A stretch of 47,012 nucleotides of DNA from assembly GCA_945860895.1 (NCBI GenBank), contig CAMASK010000016.1, positions 1 through 47,012 of the forward strand, read 5' to 3'. The notes beneath the pieces are model-generated. The model searched no databases and was not told the DNA's origin. It saw only the letters and a program-made list of their open reading frames with translations. The DNA comes from Bacteriovorax stolpii. Lineage in GTDB: Bacteria; Bdellovibrionota; Bacteriovoracia; Bacteriovoracales; Bacteriovoracaceae. A program made the translations under genes and the position numbers. Shown one piece after another: positions 18,068 to 26,768 of the stretch (positions within the stretch are counted from its first letter, which is position 1; every line of letters starts with the position of its first letter).

Positions 18068-18486
18068 AAATTTTAAAATTATGCACGGCCATGGAGGTGG
18101 CAGTTCCTGGATACTTGGTGAGCAGATATTGGATTTGGTTTCTGCCTCCTATCAATCAAAAAATGTCACTTTTTTTACCTCTGCTTCATGGCCTTCAATA
18201 TTTGCCATTTATTTTAATGAAGACCAAAAAACTCTCCACTAGGAATAAACTTTTACTAGGGCCCGTGTGCTTGAGTGTTGGGTGGATCTTTTTTCGTTGG
18301 CTGCCGTTTAATGTTGCTCTCATGGAAGGCACTCTGTGGCCCGCCCTCATTTTAAGTCTTTTGAATAACCATCATTTTGTCATTGATGGGCGTATCTGGA
18401 AACTTCGGGACCCGGTGAATCAGGATCTCATTACATTCTCTCAGGGGCCTCAATTCCAAGAAGTGAGAGTCCCTTCTTTAAAGTGA
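18046..18486 (+). pseudogene. Remnant of a polytopic membrane protein (C-terminal part)
   Basis: The frame is open from 18046 and runs to the stop at 18484-18486. The first ATG (18091) would give 131 aa. No Shine-Dalgarno or convincing start is present. The sequence looks like the C-terminal end of a larger membrane protein: HGLQYLPFIL, a long hydrophobic block (about residues 54-92), then NNHHFVIDGRIWKLRD, a histidine-rich ending I associate with multi-pass membrane proteins of unknown function. It overlaps the argS 3' end by 56 bp on the opposite strand. I read it as a 5'-truncated remnant; a small functional gene is possible. Confidence 0.4.
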
Positions 18487-20182
18487 GTGCTGTCGCCTTA
18501 GAGAGTAATAAGCGCGATGAACGGGTTGGCTCCTCTGAAGATCCCACTGGGCACTCAGCATAAAAACTATTAAAGGCTCGAGAAAGGTCATATAAATAGG
18601 CGGTGAGGAGGGATGGTTTATATTGTTCAGTACTCATTTGAACCACGTGATGAAAATTCATTAAAGTAGCAATGAGTTCTTTTTCCTGTGGTACTTCCAC
18701 TTTTAATTCCTGTGTAACTGCAAGGCCAAGTTTATTTACCATGGAATTAATTCGCGCATAAGCGTATTGAATATAGGGACCTGACTCTCCATCAAGTTTG
18801 AGCCATTCCTGCATATCAAAGACAATTTTCTTGGCGGGATCAATTCGGTTCATGCCATATTTAATAGCTCCTTTGGCCACAATTTGAGCAGTCTTTTCAA
18901 TTTCTTCTGGAGTCCATTCATTTATATAACGAGCAAGATATTGCTCCTTGATCATATTCACCATCTGCTCAATCAGGCTTTGCAGTGGAACAATATTTCC
19001 CTTACGTGAACTCATGGCGCCATCGGGAAGTTCCACGAAATCATACTGAAGATGCTGACATTTTTTGGCATTCTCAAAACCCATGAGTTCCAGCACTTTG
19101 AAAACCTGCTTAAAGTGATGTTCCTGACGTTTATCTACCACATAAAGATTTTTCTCAATGTGATAGTCCTGAAATTTACGTCGGGCAAGTTCTATATCTT
19201 TAGTGGCATACAGTCCCGTGCCGTCAGTTTTTAAAAGCATGCAAAAGCCAAGTTTGTAATCCTCGAGACTGACTCCGATACAACCCTTATCTTCAATGAA
19301 GAGGCCTTTTTTATAATACTCTTTGGCCAGTTTCACTGAATCAGAATCCACTTCCGACTCCCAATACCAGACATCAAATTTTACATCTGCCCATTGATAA
19401 ACTTCATTCATGAGTTCAATTGACCACTCACGGGTTTGTTTCCAGAGATCATAGAACTCACCGGATTTTTGCTCCAGCTGCTTTAGGATCATGGTGAGCT
19501 GTTCGCGATTTTTTGCTTCAAACTCTGAGCCTTTTTCTTCTTCGAGTTTATTGTGGGCAGTAGAGTACATGCGTCCGAGCCATGCTCCTTTTTTCTCAGA
19601 GGGCACCGTCTCGGTGTTATGATACTTCATATACCAAAGGCATTTTGCAACGTGAGTTCCCACATCCCCTGGGAAGGTTGAAGCTACGATATCAAAGCCA
19701 GCATAACGGTGCATGCGAATCAGGGCATCGCCATAACAAAGGTTTCTCATGTGACCCACGTGTAACTCTTTGTGGGTGTTGGGCTGAGAATATTCAATCA
19801 TGGTCTTGGGCATATTCTCGGTAAGTTTTTGTTCAAAAAATTCACCGCTAACAATTGAGGGCACCAAGATATTGGCGATCTTATTAAAATCCAAAAAAAA
19901 GTTTAAATAGGGACCGGCAGTGATTTTTCGGGCCACAAAGCCTGGAAGCTCAGTTATTTGCTCATCCAAGGTTTTGGCAGCTTGGGCCGGATTGGTTTTG
20001 GCTTCTTTAGCGATAATAAATAGGGGAAAAGCAATGTCTCCCACATCTTTAGAAGGTGTCGCACCCAGAAGTGTATAAGCTTTTTCCCAGGCAAAGGGGA
20101 TTTTAAAAGCGGCTTCGATTCCGCGGGAGAGGGTAAGGGCTAACTCTTTACGAAATTGGTCGTGAAAAAAAAACACCGGCAT
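18431..20182 (-). CDS. argS: Arginyl-tRNA synthetase
   Basis: A class I aminoacyl-tRNA synthetase of 583 aa that charges tRNA-Arg. It has the N-terminal Arg-N domain (1-about 100) and the HIGH motif as HVGHM in NTHKELHVGHMRNLCYGDALIR (about 136-157). The second signature is MSSRKGN, in place of KMSKS, as in many ArgRS. The C-terminal DALR-type anticodon domain includes LYDLSRAFNSFYAECP. The ATG at 20182 touches AAGGA with no spacer. The GTG two codons later (20176) has AAGGA at 6 nt and may be the real start. The 3' end overlaps the membrane-protein remnant. Confidence 0.96.
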   Translation of the reverse strand: MPVFFFHDQFRKELALTLSRGIEAAFKIPFAWEKAYTLLGATPSKDVGDIAFPLFIIAKEAKTNPAQAAKTLDEQITELPGFVARKITAGPYLNFFLDFNKIANILVPSIVSGEFFEQKLTENMPKTMIEYSQPNTHKELHVGHMRNLCYGDALIRMHRYAGFDIVASTFPGDVGTHVAKCLWYMKYHNTETVPSEKKGAWLGRMYSTAHNKLEEEKGSEFEAKNREQLTMILKQLEQKSGEFYDLWKQTREWSIELMNEVYQWADVKFDVWYWESEVDSDSVKLAKEYYKKGLFIEDKGCIGVSLEDYKLGFCMLLKTDGTGLYATKDIELARRKFQDYHIEKNLYVVDKRQEHHFKQVFKVLELMGFENAKKCQHLQYDFVELPDGAMSSRKGNIVPLQSLIEQMVNMIKEQYLARYINEWTPEEIEKTAQIVAKGAIKYGMNRIDPAKKIVFDMQEWLKLDGESGPYIQYAYARINSMVNKLGLAVTQELKVEVPQEKELIATLMNFHHVVQMSTEQYKPSLLTAYLYDLSRAFNSFYAECPVGSSEEPTRSSRLLLSKATALTLKKGLSLLGIEAPERM

Positions 20183-20242
20183 TCCTTAATTGATGGTTAA
20201 AAAAGACGATAAGCCTTATAGTTTACTTTAAGGTAACACAAA

Positions 20243-20626
20243 ATGCACTTCAAGTTGATGCTTTTCTGTTTGTTCTTCACTAATCAAATTTTTTCCGATT
20301 CCGGGGAAAAGTATCTCAATGGCCATGATCCCAGGGTCGATGTTATTTCAGAAAAATATGATGCTGGTCCTTTTTTAATCTATAATTGTAAAGATCAGCA
20401 TTACGTTTGTGTAATGGCCGATTCAAATAAGGACTGTGAAGACCAGCGGGCCCAGGCCATTCATGAAAAGAAGCTCGAAATGGATTGCGCCCCTGTAGCT
20501 GAATTCCCCAATAAAAAATCCTGTTTTCAGCAGCAACTTTTTTTAGTTTCCCAGAATCATGGGACTCGCTTTTGTATTGGGCCAGATTGGAAAACCAAAG
20601 AAATTAAATTTAACGCAGATATTTAA
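20243..20626 (+). CDS. Small exported cysteine-rich protein, unknown
   Basis: A 127-aa protein with a signal peptide (about 1-18) and six cysteines in the mature part, which could form three disulfides in the periplasm. I recognise no family. AAGG lies 9 nt before the ATG. It is followed after 9 bp by a lipoprotein gene on the same strand, so the two are probably an operon of envelope proteins. Confidence 0.6.
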   Translation: MHFKLMLFCLFFTNQIFSDSGEKYLNGHDPRVDVISEKYDAGPFLIYNCKDQHYVCVMADSNKDCEDQRAQAIHEKKLEMDCAPVAEFPNKKSCFQQQLFLVSQNHGTRFCIGPDWKTKEIKFNADI

Positions 20627-20635
20627 AGGAATGAG

Positions 20636-21244
20636 ATGAAAAAAATTTTTACACTTTTGATGATTTTAATAACTACCGCTTCTTGTAAGGAGAATGTCAT
20701 CCTAGATGCTAACGGAAATCCCATAACTGGCGGAAAAACTTATTTAATTAAATCTGGCTGTCATTACAGTTCTCCAGGATGCAAGATAGCTGGGAACTTT
20801 AGTTTTGCAAAACGAAAACAAAAAGCGTGGCAAGTTAATTTCTTTGAAAACACTATTTATCAATCCGTGAAACCTGAAAATCAGGGTGATATTAATAAGC
20901 TGGTTGGCTTCACTGACTGTGGAATATTTACCGGGAATCACAATAACTCGGCTCGTTTTGGCTGGAGCTGGGATCTCAACAACAAGAAAATGAAAATTTA
21001 TGCTTATACTTATGTGAATAAGGAAAGACAGTTCTCCTATATCACTAGCATTCCAACAAAGACTGTGGCCACTCTGAGTCTTTCGCTTTCAGGGGCTAAT
21101 TATACTTTCCAGGTAAATGATGTAACGGTGAAAATGCCACGTGGTTGCAACAGTACCACTGCTAATGGCTGGGCGCAGTTTCCCTACTTCGGCGGCGACG
21201 AAACCGCCCCTAATGATATGAATATTTGGCTGAAAGAGATTTAG
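20636..21244 (+). CDS. Putative lipoprotein, unknown function
   Basis: A 202-aa protein. It has a short positively charged start (MKK), a hydrophobic core and a lipobox-like TASC with Cys17, then polar sequence with further cysteines. This suggests a lipid-anchored or periplasmic protein. The mature part (QVNFFENTIY, then WSWDLNNKKMKIYAYTYVN) looks beta-rich. No family is recognised. AAAGGA overlaps the end of the preceding gene. Its stop overlaps the convergent GNAT stop by 4 bp. Confidence 0.6.
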   Translation: MKKIFTLLMILITTASCKENVILDANGNPITGGKTYLIKSGCHYSSPGCKIAGNFSFAKRKQKAWQVNFFENTIYQSVKPENQGDINKLVGFTDCGIFTGNHNNSARFGWSWDLNNKKMKIYAYTYVNKERQFSYITSIPTKTVATLSLSLSGANYTFQVNDVTVKMPRGCNSTTANGWAQFPYFGGDETAPNDMNIWLKEI

Positions 21245-21678
21245 CCGAGATTAATCGACATCAGTATGTGCTTACCGATATTTTGAATGGTGAACAACTC
21301 GCCATGAGGGATGAAGCCTAGCTTGGTATAGAAGCCCATGGCCTTTTCGCGTGCATTACACCAAAGAATAGTACATTGGTTCTGTTTGATCACAGGAAAT
21401 GCCGTTCTTAAAAGAGCAGAGCTCAAACCCTGTCCTTGAAAATCCACAAGGGTGGCCATGCCACGCAATCGATACTGATATTGTTCTTGAAATAAAGGAT
21501 GGCGTTCAAAATAAAAAGAGGCCACACTGACTAATTTTTTATCTACGAAGGCACCCAGATGAAACGTAAGTTCATCATTGTCACCTTGAAACATACAGTC
21601 TTCAACTGTACCACTCGGCCGCAGCATTTTGTGGCGAATTGCATATGTATCAATAGATTTGATTCTTAAAACTTCCAT
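21241..21678 (-). CDS. GNAT family N-acetyltransferase
   Basis: A 145-aa GNAT protein taken from the ATG at 21678 (MEVLRIK). An upstream ATG at 21702 adds eight hydrophobic residues that do not fit the family. The acetyl-CoA binding loop appears as MATLVDFQGQGLSSALL (about residues 78-94), and the C-terminal part has NAREKAMGFYTKLGFIPHGELF, the standard GNAT strand-helix pair. The substrate is unknown. There is no obvious Shine-Dalgarno. Its stop is shared with the end of the convergent lipoprotein gene. Confidence 0.75.
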   Translation of the reverse strand: MEVLRIKSIDTYAIRHKMLRPSGTVEDCMFQGDNDELTFHLGAFVDKKLVSVASFYFERHPLFQEQYQYRLRGMATLVDFQGQGLSSALLRTAFPVIKQNQCTILWCNAREKAMGFYTKLGFIPHGELFTIQNIGKHILMSINLG

Positions 21679-21721
21679 TATGAGCATCAAGATAATGGCC
21701 AAATGGTATTTTGGGAAGCAC

Positions 21722-22357
21722 TTAAAATAGAGAAACTCGAATCAGATGCTCTAGTCCAACTTTTCCCACCGTTTGTATGAAAGCTTCAAAAGCGAGATTA
21801 GGAATTCTGGTTTCTGGACCGCGCCAGTCAGCTTTTAAAGTGAGTAAACAAAATTTACCAACTTCTTTTACTGCCACTGTGCCTTTTAAACTTTTTAAAA
21901 AGCCATGCTCAAAACTAAATGGATAATGGCCTTCGCCTGTAATGCGAGGAATTTTAAAACTCAAAAGCATGGGAAAAGGTAAGAGCGCGTGATCCATCAA
22001 AAAGCTGATTTGTTTTTTTTCATTGTCATATGAACTCTTTTTAATGAAATCGATGTACTGGGAATAATTCTCATATAAGGAGAGTTTTCGCATGGCCCGA
22101 GTGCAATTTCTGGGATGAATACCTGTAGTAAACAACATCATTTGTTGTTCTTTATCGCTAGGTGAAGTGACTTTACCCACGGAAATGACGTCTCCTTTCA
22201 ATAAATCTTCGGATTGTCCTTCAGAAGGCGCGTAAAAAGGTTTAAGCTCATCCAAAATAGGTTTTTGGAATGACGTCGGTAAGTTCACTCTGTTTTGAGC
22301 AAACGTTAGTGGAGCAAAAATAATGCTTAGTGCTAATAAAAAAATTTGATATCTCAT
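21722..22357 (-). CDS. Exported protein, possibly SRPBCC/START-like fold
   Basis: A 211-aa protein from the ATG at 22357 (MRYQIF). It has a signal peptide ending in TFAQ (about residue 20), then a mature domain. The pattern YENYSQYIDFIKKSSYD, HYPFSFEHGFLKSLKG and a final long amphipathic helix (AFEAFIQTVGKVGLEHLI) resembles the SRPBCC/START hydrophobic-ligand fold. I offer this as a weak structural guess. AGG lies 7 nt upstream. It stands alone, divergent from the topoisomerase genes. Confidence 0.5.
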   Translation of the reverse strand: MRYQIFLLALSIIFAPLTFAQNRVNLPTSFQKPILDELKPFYAPSEGQSEDLLKGDVISVGKVTSPSDKEQQMMLFTTGIHPRNCTRAMRKLSLYENYSQYIDFIKKSSYDNEKKQISFLMDHALLPFPMLLSFKIPRITGEGHYPFSFEHGFLKSLKGTVAVKEVGKFCLLTLKADWRGPETRIPNLAFEAFIQTVGKVGLEHLIRVSLF

Positions 22358-22434
22358 CGGTTGACCTATTGTTCTGTATCCCATTAATCTTATCCTATTG
22401 ATTTTCCATCATGCAACTGTAAAGGAATTTGACT

Positions 22435-24465
22435 ATGGCAGTCGAAGAAGTAAAACGTAAAGGTTCCAAGGTTAAAGAGGCTTTAATTGAAAGCAAAGAT
22501 CAGCGGTGGCATTGCCGCAACCGAGTGACTTTAGTTTTCGGAAGTAATGAAATTGAGGACCTTGATACATATATCTACACTAAGGACTCTTTGGAGTTTA
22601 AAACGGTAAAGTTTCATCAAGCTAAGTCCAAGGCGATTGAAGAAATTCTAGATAACAGTATTGATGAATTTTACCGCGGGCACGTCACTGAAATCCATGT
22701 TGACCTGTCAGCAGATGGTAAAGTTGTGTCGGTGCAGGATAACGGTATTGGTTTTCCTTTGGCGAAAATTCCTGATGTTTATACTGAGTTCAGAACCGGA
22801 TCAAAATTTAAAGATGAAGAAGTGGATGAAAAGGGATTTTTGTACCGCACACTGGGACAAAATGGTCTGGGTGCTTCGGCCACATGCTTAACCTCTGATA
22901 TTTTTAAGGCCACTGTTCGTCATTATAATTCAAAAAAAGAACAAACTTACGAATTCGAAGATGGCGCTCTCAAAATTAAAAAAACCAAAGAGAAGCCATT
23001 TAAAGGCCCCTCAGGCGTTAGGGTTGAATTAACTCTCGCTAAAGAAGTTTATAAAAATCAAGTGGTGGATAAAGAGCTTCTGCGTAAGCGTATTATCGAT
23101 CTGGCTTACAATAATCCGGGTCTGACTTTTTATTTTAATGATGAAAAGTACATGTACAAGAAAGGGTTGTTTGAGCTGGCCCAGCGAATTGACCCCAATA
23201 GTGCTCAATTATTTGGTAATGAAGTTTTTGAATACGAAACCACCAATATAAAAGGGGCAAAAGTTAAGGCCAAGTACGACATGCACCTGTCACTTTGCTT
23301 TGATCGAAAATCTGATGATAAAGAGAAGATGATATCCTTTGTGAACTCTACTCCGACTTATGATGGAGGTTTTCATCATGATCGTATCAAGCGTTTATTC
23401 ATTAACTCAGTAAAAGATAAATTAGAGAGAACGGCCAAAAAAGATAAATTAACACTCGTGGATAACGATGTTCTGGCAGGATTTACTTTCGTCATCGGCA
23501 TCGTGATGCCTAATCCACGTTTTGAATCTCAAACTAAGCGAAAGCTCGTTCGTGACACACTTCTAGAAAAAGCCCTGGAAACTTTCATGGCCGACGGTGT
23601 GGCGAAGTTTATGAGAAAAAATCAGGAACTTCTTGATCATATTTTAGAGCGCGCCCGCTCTCGTCAGCGTTTGATGGATCTTAAAGATGCTTCAAAACTT
23701 GCCAAGAAAGGGAAGAAACAGAGAGTTGAAAAACTCCTTGATGCTAACGAAAGAAAAGATCGCACGAAATGTGCGTTGTTCATTTGCGAAGGAGATTCCG
23801 CTATTGGTGGTCTTCGTTCGGCCCGTGATAAACTCTATCAAGGTGGGATTGCTCTTAAGGGCAAACCCATGAACGTGTCTCAGGCCTCTATCAAAGAAGT
23901 CCTTGAGAACCAGGAATTTGCCGACATTATGAGTTCAATTGGTCTGGCCATCGGTCAAAAAGCCGCTCCAGAAGATTTACGATTCACAAAAATCGTTTTT
24001 CTAGCAGATTCCGATGTGGATGGCGGTCACATTAATACTCTTCTCACAAATTTTTTCTTCACCTTCTGGCCTGAGATGTTTGAGCAGGGGATGATTCAGA
24101 TTGCAAAGGCCCCACTTTTTGAGGTGATCACTGATAAGGGAACAATTTATTGTGAGTCTCCGGATGAATTGGAGCAACTTAAAAATAGAAAAGACATTAA
24201 GATCAGAGAGATCATGAGAAACAAGGGTCTTGGAGAAATGAGTCAGGAAGCCTTTAAGCATGTGCTTTCAAGAAAAAGCTTCACTAAGATTTCCGTCAAA
24301 GACATGCCGGCCTCAAAATCGATGCTTGAAACCTGTTTTGGAAAAGAGTCACAACTACGAAAAGATCTGTTAATTGATTCAGAAGAAATTGATGTGGATT
24401 TAACTAATATCATTGCTGGCAAAAAAGCCGATAAGAAAAAAGCTGCCCGTGAGGCAAGAGCGTAA
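22435..24465 (+). CDS. Type IIA DNA topoisomerase B subunit, divergent
   Basis: A 676-aa ATPase/TOPRIM subunit. The start is the ATG at 22435, with AAAGGA 8 nt upstream; a TTG two codons earlier is less likely. GHKL motifs: EEILDNSIDE, VQDNGIGFP and the ATP lid GQNGLGASATCL, which differs from the GLHGVGASVVNAL of GyrB/ParE. A QTK loop follows in PRFESQTKRKL. TOPRIM residues are E452 in CEGDSAIGG and D525/D527/D529 in DSDVDGGH (GyrB has DADVDGSH). The sequence deviates from both GyrB and ParE and has the flavour of phage T4-like or early-branching topoisomerases. It passes DNA strands together with the next gene product. This is likely an extra enzyme beside gyrase. Confidence 0.85.
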   Translation: MAVEEVKRKGSKVKEALIESKDQRWHCRNRVTLVFGSNEIEDLDTYIYTKDSLEFKTVKFHQAKSKAIEEILDNSIDEFYRGHVTEIHVDLSADGKVVSVQDNGIGFPLAKIPDVYTEFRTGSKFKDEEVDEKGFLYRTLGQNGLGASATCLTSDIFKATVRHYNSKKEQTYEFEDGALKIKKTKEKPFKGPSGVRVELTLAKEVYKNQVVDKELLRKRIIDLAYNNPGLTFYFNDEKYMYKKGLFELAQRIDPNSAQLFGNEVFEYETTNIKGAKVKAKYDMHLSLCFDRKSDDKEKMISFVNSTPTYDGGFHHDRIKRLFINSVKDKLERTAKKDKLTLVDNDVLAGFTFVIGIVMPNPRFESQTKRKLVRDTLLEKALETFMADGVAKFMRKNQELLDHILERARSRQRLMDLKDASKLAKKGKKQRVEKLLDANERKDRTKCALFICEGDSAIGGLRSARDKLYQGGIALKGKPMNVSQASIKEVLENQEFADIMSSIGLAIGQKAAPEDLRFTKIVFLADSDVDGGHINTLLTNFFFTFWPEMFEQGMIQIAKAPLFEVITDKGTIYCESPDELEQLKNRKDIKIREIMRNKGLGEMSQEAFKHVLSRKSFTKISVKDMPASKSMLETCFGKESQLRKDLLIDSEEIDVDLTNIIAGKKADKKKAAREARA

Positions 24466-24467
24466 TT

Positions 24468-25904
24468 ATGAAAGAAAATCAGGCCCTTCATTCAATGTCT
24501 GCCGTGCCACTTGAGGCACTTGTAAAAGAAGAATACAGAACCTACCAGATCTATACATTGATGGATCGCGCGATTCCTTATTTGCAGGATGGTTTAAAGC
24601 CCAGTCAGCGTCGTATTCTTTTTACTTTGTGGAAAAACTCTAACAAAGGTTTAGTTAAAGTAAGTTCTCTGACGGGTTTAGTTTTAACTCTTCACCCTCA
24701 TGGCCCTGTCTCTGTTGAGCAATCTATTGTTAACCTGGCCCAAGATTATACTTTCTCCAACAACTATCCTTTGATTGATAAAAAAGGATATTTCGGGGAG
24801 AGAATGGAAACCCAGGCAGCTGCTGCCCGATATATTGAATGTAAACTAGGTAAAGTAGCTGAGCTTTTATTGTTTGATGACATGAATCAGGTAGAAATGG
24901 TTCCTAACTATGATGAGAAAGTCATGGAGCCCGTTGGGCTTTTGCCTAAACTTCCTATCATGCTCTTAAATGGTGCTGAAGGAATTGGAACCGGCTTCTC
25001 TTCCGTTATTCCAAGTTTTAACCATGAGGATATCGTTAAGGCGATGATCTCATTTGTTGAGACAGGCAAAATCAAAAAAATCAAACCTTACTTCCGTTAT
25101 TACACTGATAAAGTGGATTTGGATGAGAAGGGAAGAATCATAACGAAAATGAGCTTTAAACAAGTGGGGGAGAAAATCTTCATCACTGAAGTTCCGAGAG
25201 GGTATGATTCAACCAAGATTTATCGCCATCTTAATAAACACATGGATAATGATTTTCTCAAAGATTATATCGATTCATCTGTGGATAACGTAATCAACAT
25301 TGAACTTATCTTTAAACGTGGTCAGACTCCTTCTTTAGAAGAAGTTGAAAAGACCATGGGAGTGATTAGCTCGATTGTTCCAAACTACACCCTCATCACT
25401 GAAAAAGGGGTTAAGGTTTTCCATACGGTTGAGGAAATTCTTGAAGTTTTCACCGTTCAGCGAGTGGCAATTACCAAGCGTCGTTATGAACTTTTGATAA
25501 AAGACTATGAAGATCGTTTGACTAAAAATAATGAAATCATTCGATTCATCAAAGAAAAGCATTACGCTATTGCTGAAAAGAAGGCCAATCGTAAGGATTA
25601 TATCGATTATCTATCTAAGGCAAAATTCTTTTATGCTGAATACCTCGCGGACATGGCAATTTATAGAATGACTAAAGAAGAAGTTGAGAAGCGTCAGTTT
25701 TTGATCAAAGAAGAAACTGCAGCACTAAATGACTTCAGAAAAGTTCTTAAATCACCGGCACTTCTTAAAACTAAATTAATTGAAGAATTGCAGGATGTTT
25801 CTAAGAAACTTACAGCAATTATGGATGAAAAAGAAAAAGATAAGAAACGAGCTTTCGCTAAAGGCGCATCAGCTAAGCCGCCTGCGGCCAGAACTAGACA
25901 ATAA
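24468..25904 (+). CDS. Type IIA DNA topoisomerase A subunit, short, no pinwheel
   Basis: A 478-aa A subunit; GyrA is about 875 aa and ParC about 750. The catalytic tyrosine is Y122 in AAAARYIECKL, the same number as in E. coli GyrA. The winged-helix region includes YLQDGLKPSQRRILFTLW and LHPHGPVSVEQSIVNLAQ. Then come GAEGIGTGFSS and a coiled-coil tower. The protein ends after a Lys/Ala-rich tail with no C-terminal beta-pinwheel and no GyrA box, so it should not wrap DNA or introduce negative supercoils. It is more likely a relaxing or decatenating enzyme. It lies 2 bp after the B subunit gene with no strong Shine-Dalgarno, so translation is probably coupled. Confidence 0.85.
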   Translation: MKENQALHSMSAVPLEALVKEEYRTYQIYTLMDRAIPYLQDGLKPSQRRILFTLWKNSNKGLVKVSSLTGLVLTLHPHGPVSVEQSIVNLAQDYTFSNNYPLIDKKGYFGERMETQAAAARYIECKLGKVAELLLFDDMNQVEMVPNYDEKVMEPVGLLPKLPIMLLNGAEGIGTGFSSVIPSFNHEDIVKAMISFVETGKIKKIKPYFRYYTDKVDLDEKGRIITKMSFKQVGEKIFITEVPRGYDSTKIYRHLNKHMDNDFLKDYIDSSVDNVINIELIFKRGQTPSLEEVEKTMGVISSIVPNYTLITEKGVKVFHTVEEILEVFTVQRVAITKRRYELLIKDYEDRLTKNNEIIRFIKEKHYAIAEKKANRKDYIDYLSKAKFFYAEYLADMAIYRMTKEEVEKRQFLIKEETAALNDFRKVLKSPALLKTKLIEELQDVSKKLTAIMDEKEKDKKRAFAKGASAKPPAARTRQ

Positions 25905-25910
25905 GAAAAT

Positions 25911-25946
25911 AATAAAGGCCCGTTTTTCGGGCCTTTATTATTTTTT
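25911..25946. terminator. Strong bidirectional intrinsic terminator
   Basis: A perfect 12-bp stem (25911-25922 with 25928-25939) around a 5-T loop, followed by TTTTTT (25941-25946). It ends the topoisomerase operon. The reverse complement also carries a U-rich tail and can serve the convergent XRE gene, whose stop codon overlaps the stem. Confidence 0.9.
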
Positions 25947-26180
25947 GTCTGGATTTGGTTTTTCACTATTATCCCAAGGGTCTTGTTCCCCATACAAAAT
26001 GAAGTGAAGGCTAACGTTTAGAACATCGCAAACTTTTTTTAAATCGTCCATGTTATGCACAGATCGCCCTGTAGTCCAGCCATGGAGTGTAGGTTGCGCG
26101 ACACCACTTTCCTTGGCAAGTGCTGCCAAAGTTAGTCCTTTTTCTTTGCAAAGTTTAATTAAAATTTTATCTAGATTCAT
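25938..26180 (-). CDS. XRE family HTH transcriptional regulator
   Basis: An 80-aa protein consisting almost wholly of one Cro/CI-type helix-turn-helix domain. LTLAALAKESGVAQPTLHGWTTG (about 16-38) contains the scaffold and recognition helices. It continues with LKKVCDVLNVSLHFILYG and a short charged tail. It should bind DNA as a dimer; targets are unknown. A perfect TATAAT (26214-26209 on the minus strand) lies 28 bp upstream of its ATG, and a palindrome is at 26239-26256, so autoregulation is plausible. The stop lies inside the shared terminator. Confidence 0.85.
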   Translation of the reverse strand: MNLDKILIKLCKEKGLTLAALAKESGVAQPTLHGWTTGRSVHNMDDLKKVCDVLNVSLHFILYGEQDPWDNSEKPNPDKK

Positions 26181-26238
26181 AATAAATTAGTAGTTTGTTT
26201 GCCCTTATATTATAGCACGAACGGGACTAAGTACTGAA

Positions 26239-26256
26239 TTATTGACATCTCAATAA
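26239..26256. promoter_or_regulatory. Palindrome between XRE and response regulator genes
   Basis: TTATTGA (26239-26245), 4 nt, TCAATAA (26250-26256): perfect 7-bp arms in an 18-bp site typical of Cro/CI-like dimers. It contains TTGACA (26242-26247), which could be a -35 element on the plus strand, though no good -10 follows at 17 bp. Confidence 0.45.
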
Positions 26257-26322
26257 GTTGAATCATTCCATTCTCATCTAGGGTGTTATCTTGTACAAAC
26301 GAGTCACAAGAGGTTTTTTCAA

Positions 26323-26676
26323 ATGCCGCAAATTCTAATTGTTGATGATTGTCCGGATAGCATAATATTCCTGAAGGAATTTCTTGTAACTAATGGTTAT
26401 GCGTGTCGCTTCGCCTCTTCTGGCCAGATGGCGATGGAGCTAATTTCACTGGAAACATTTGAGTTAGTTATCAGCGACTATCAAATGGAAAATGGAGATG
26501 GAATTTGGTTTTTAAATGAATTGAAAAAAATAAACAATCCACCCAAAGTTATCATGACCACTGCTGATTTAAAGTTCAGTAAGGAGCACTTTTTAGACCT
26601 TGGGGCGGCTGCCTTCTGCCCTAAACCCATCAACTGGCCTGAACTTATTTCAGCGATAGAGACTTTACTGGGCTGA
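26323..26676 (+). CDS. Single-domain response regulator (CheY-like receiver)
   Basis: A 117-aa stand-alone receiver domain. Acidic pair D8/D9, phosphoacceptor D52 in VISDYQM, signalling threonine in MTTAD (79/80) and K101 in CPKPIN are all present. With no output domain it acts by protein-protein contact, as CheY or Spo0F do. No histidine kinase is nearby, so its partner is unknown. AGAGG lies 9-10 nt upstream of the ATG. It is divergent from the XRE gene. Confidence 0.9.
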   Translation: MPQILIVDDCPDSIIFLKEFLVTNGYACRFASSGQMAMELISLETFELVISDYQMENGDGIWFLNELKKINNPPKVIMTTADLKFSKEHFLDLGAAAFCPKPINWPELISAIETLLG

Positions 26677-26768
26677 CTCTTCTGGCCAAGACTGAAAAGT
26701 TAGAATTAAGCACTAGACATCTGCTTGAGCTTTTTGATCAAATTGACTGTTTGATTTAAGGAGAGACA

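Noticed and set aside
18081-18243. Plus-strand frame starting MHGHGGG
   Set aside because: It is short and lies in a different frame from the longer hydrophobic reading, with no ribosome site and no recognisable pattern.
22411-22434. A tiny leader peptide (ATG at 22411, stop three codons later)
   Set aside because: It has three codons only and no ribosome site; it is most likely chance.
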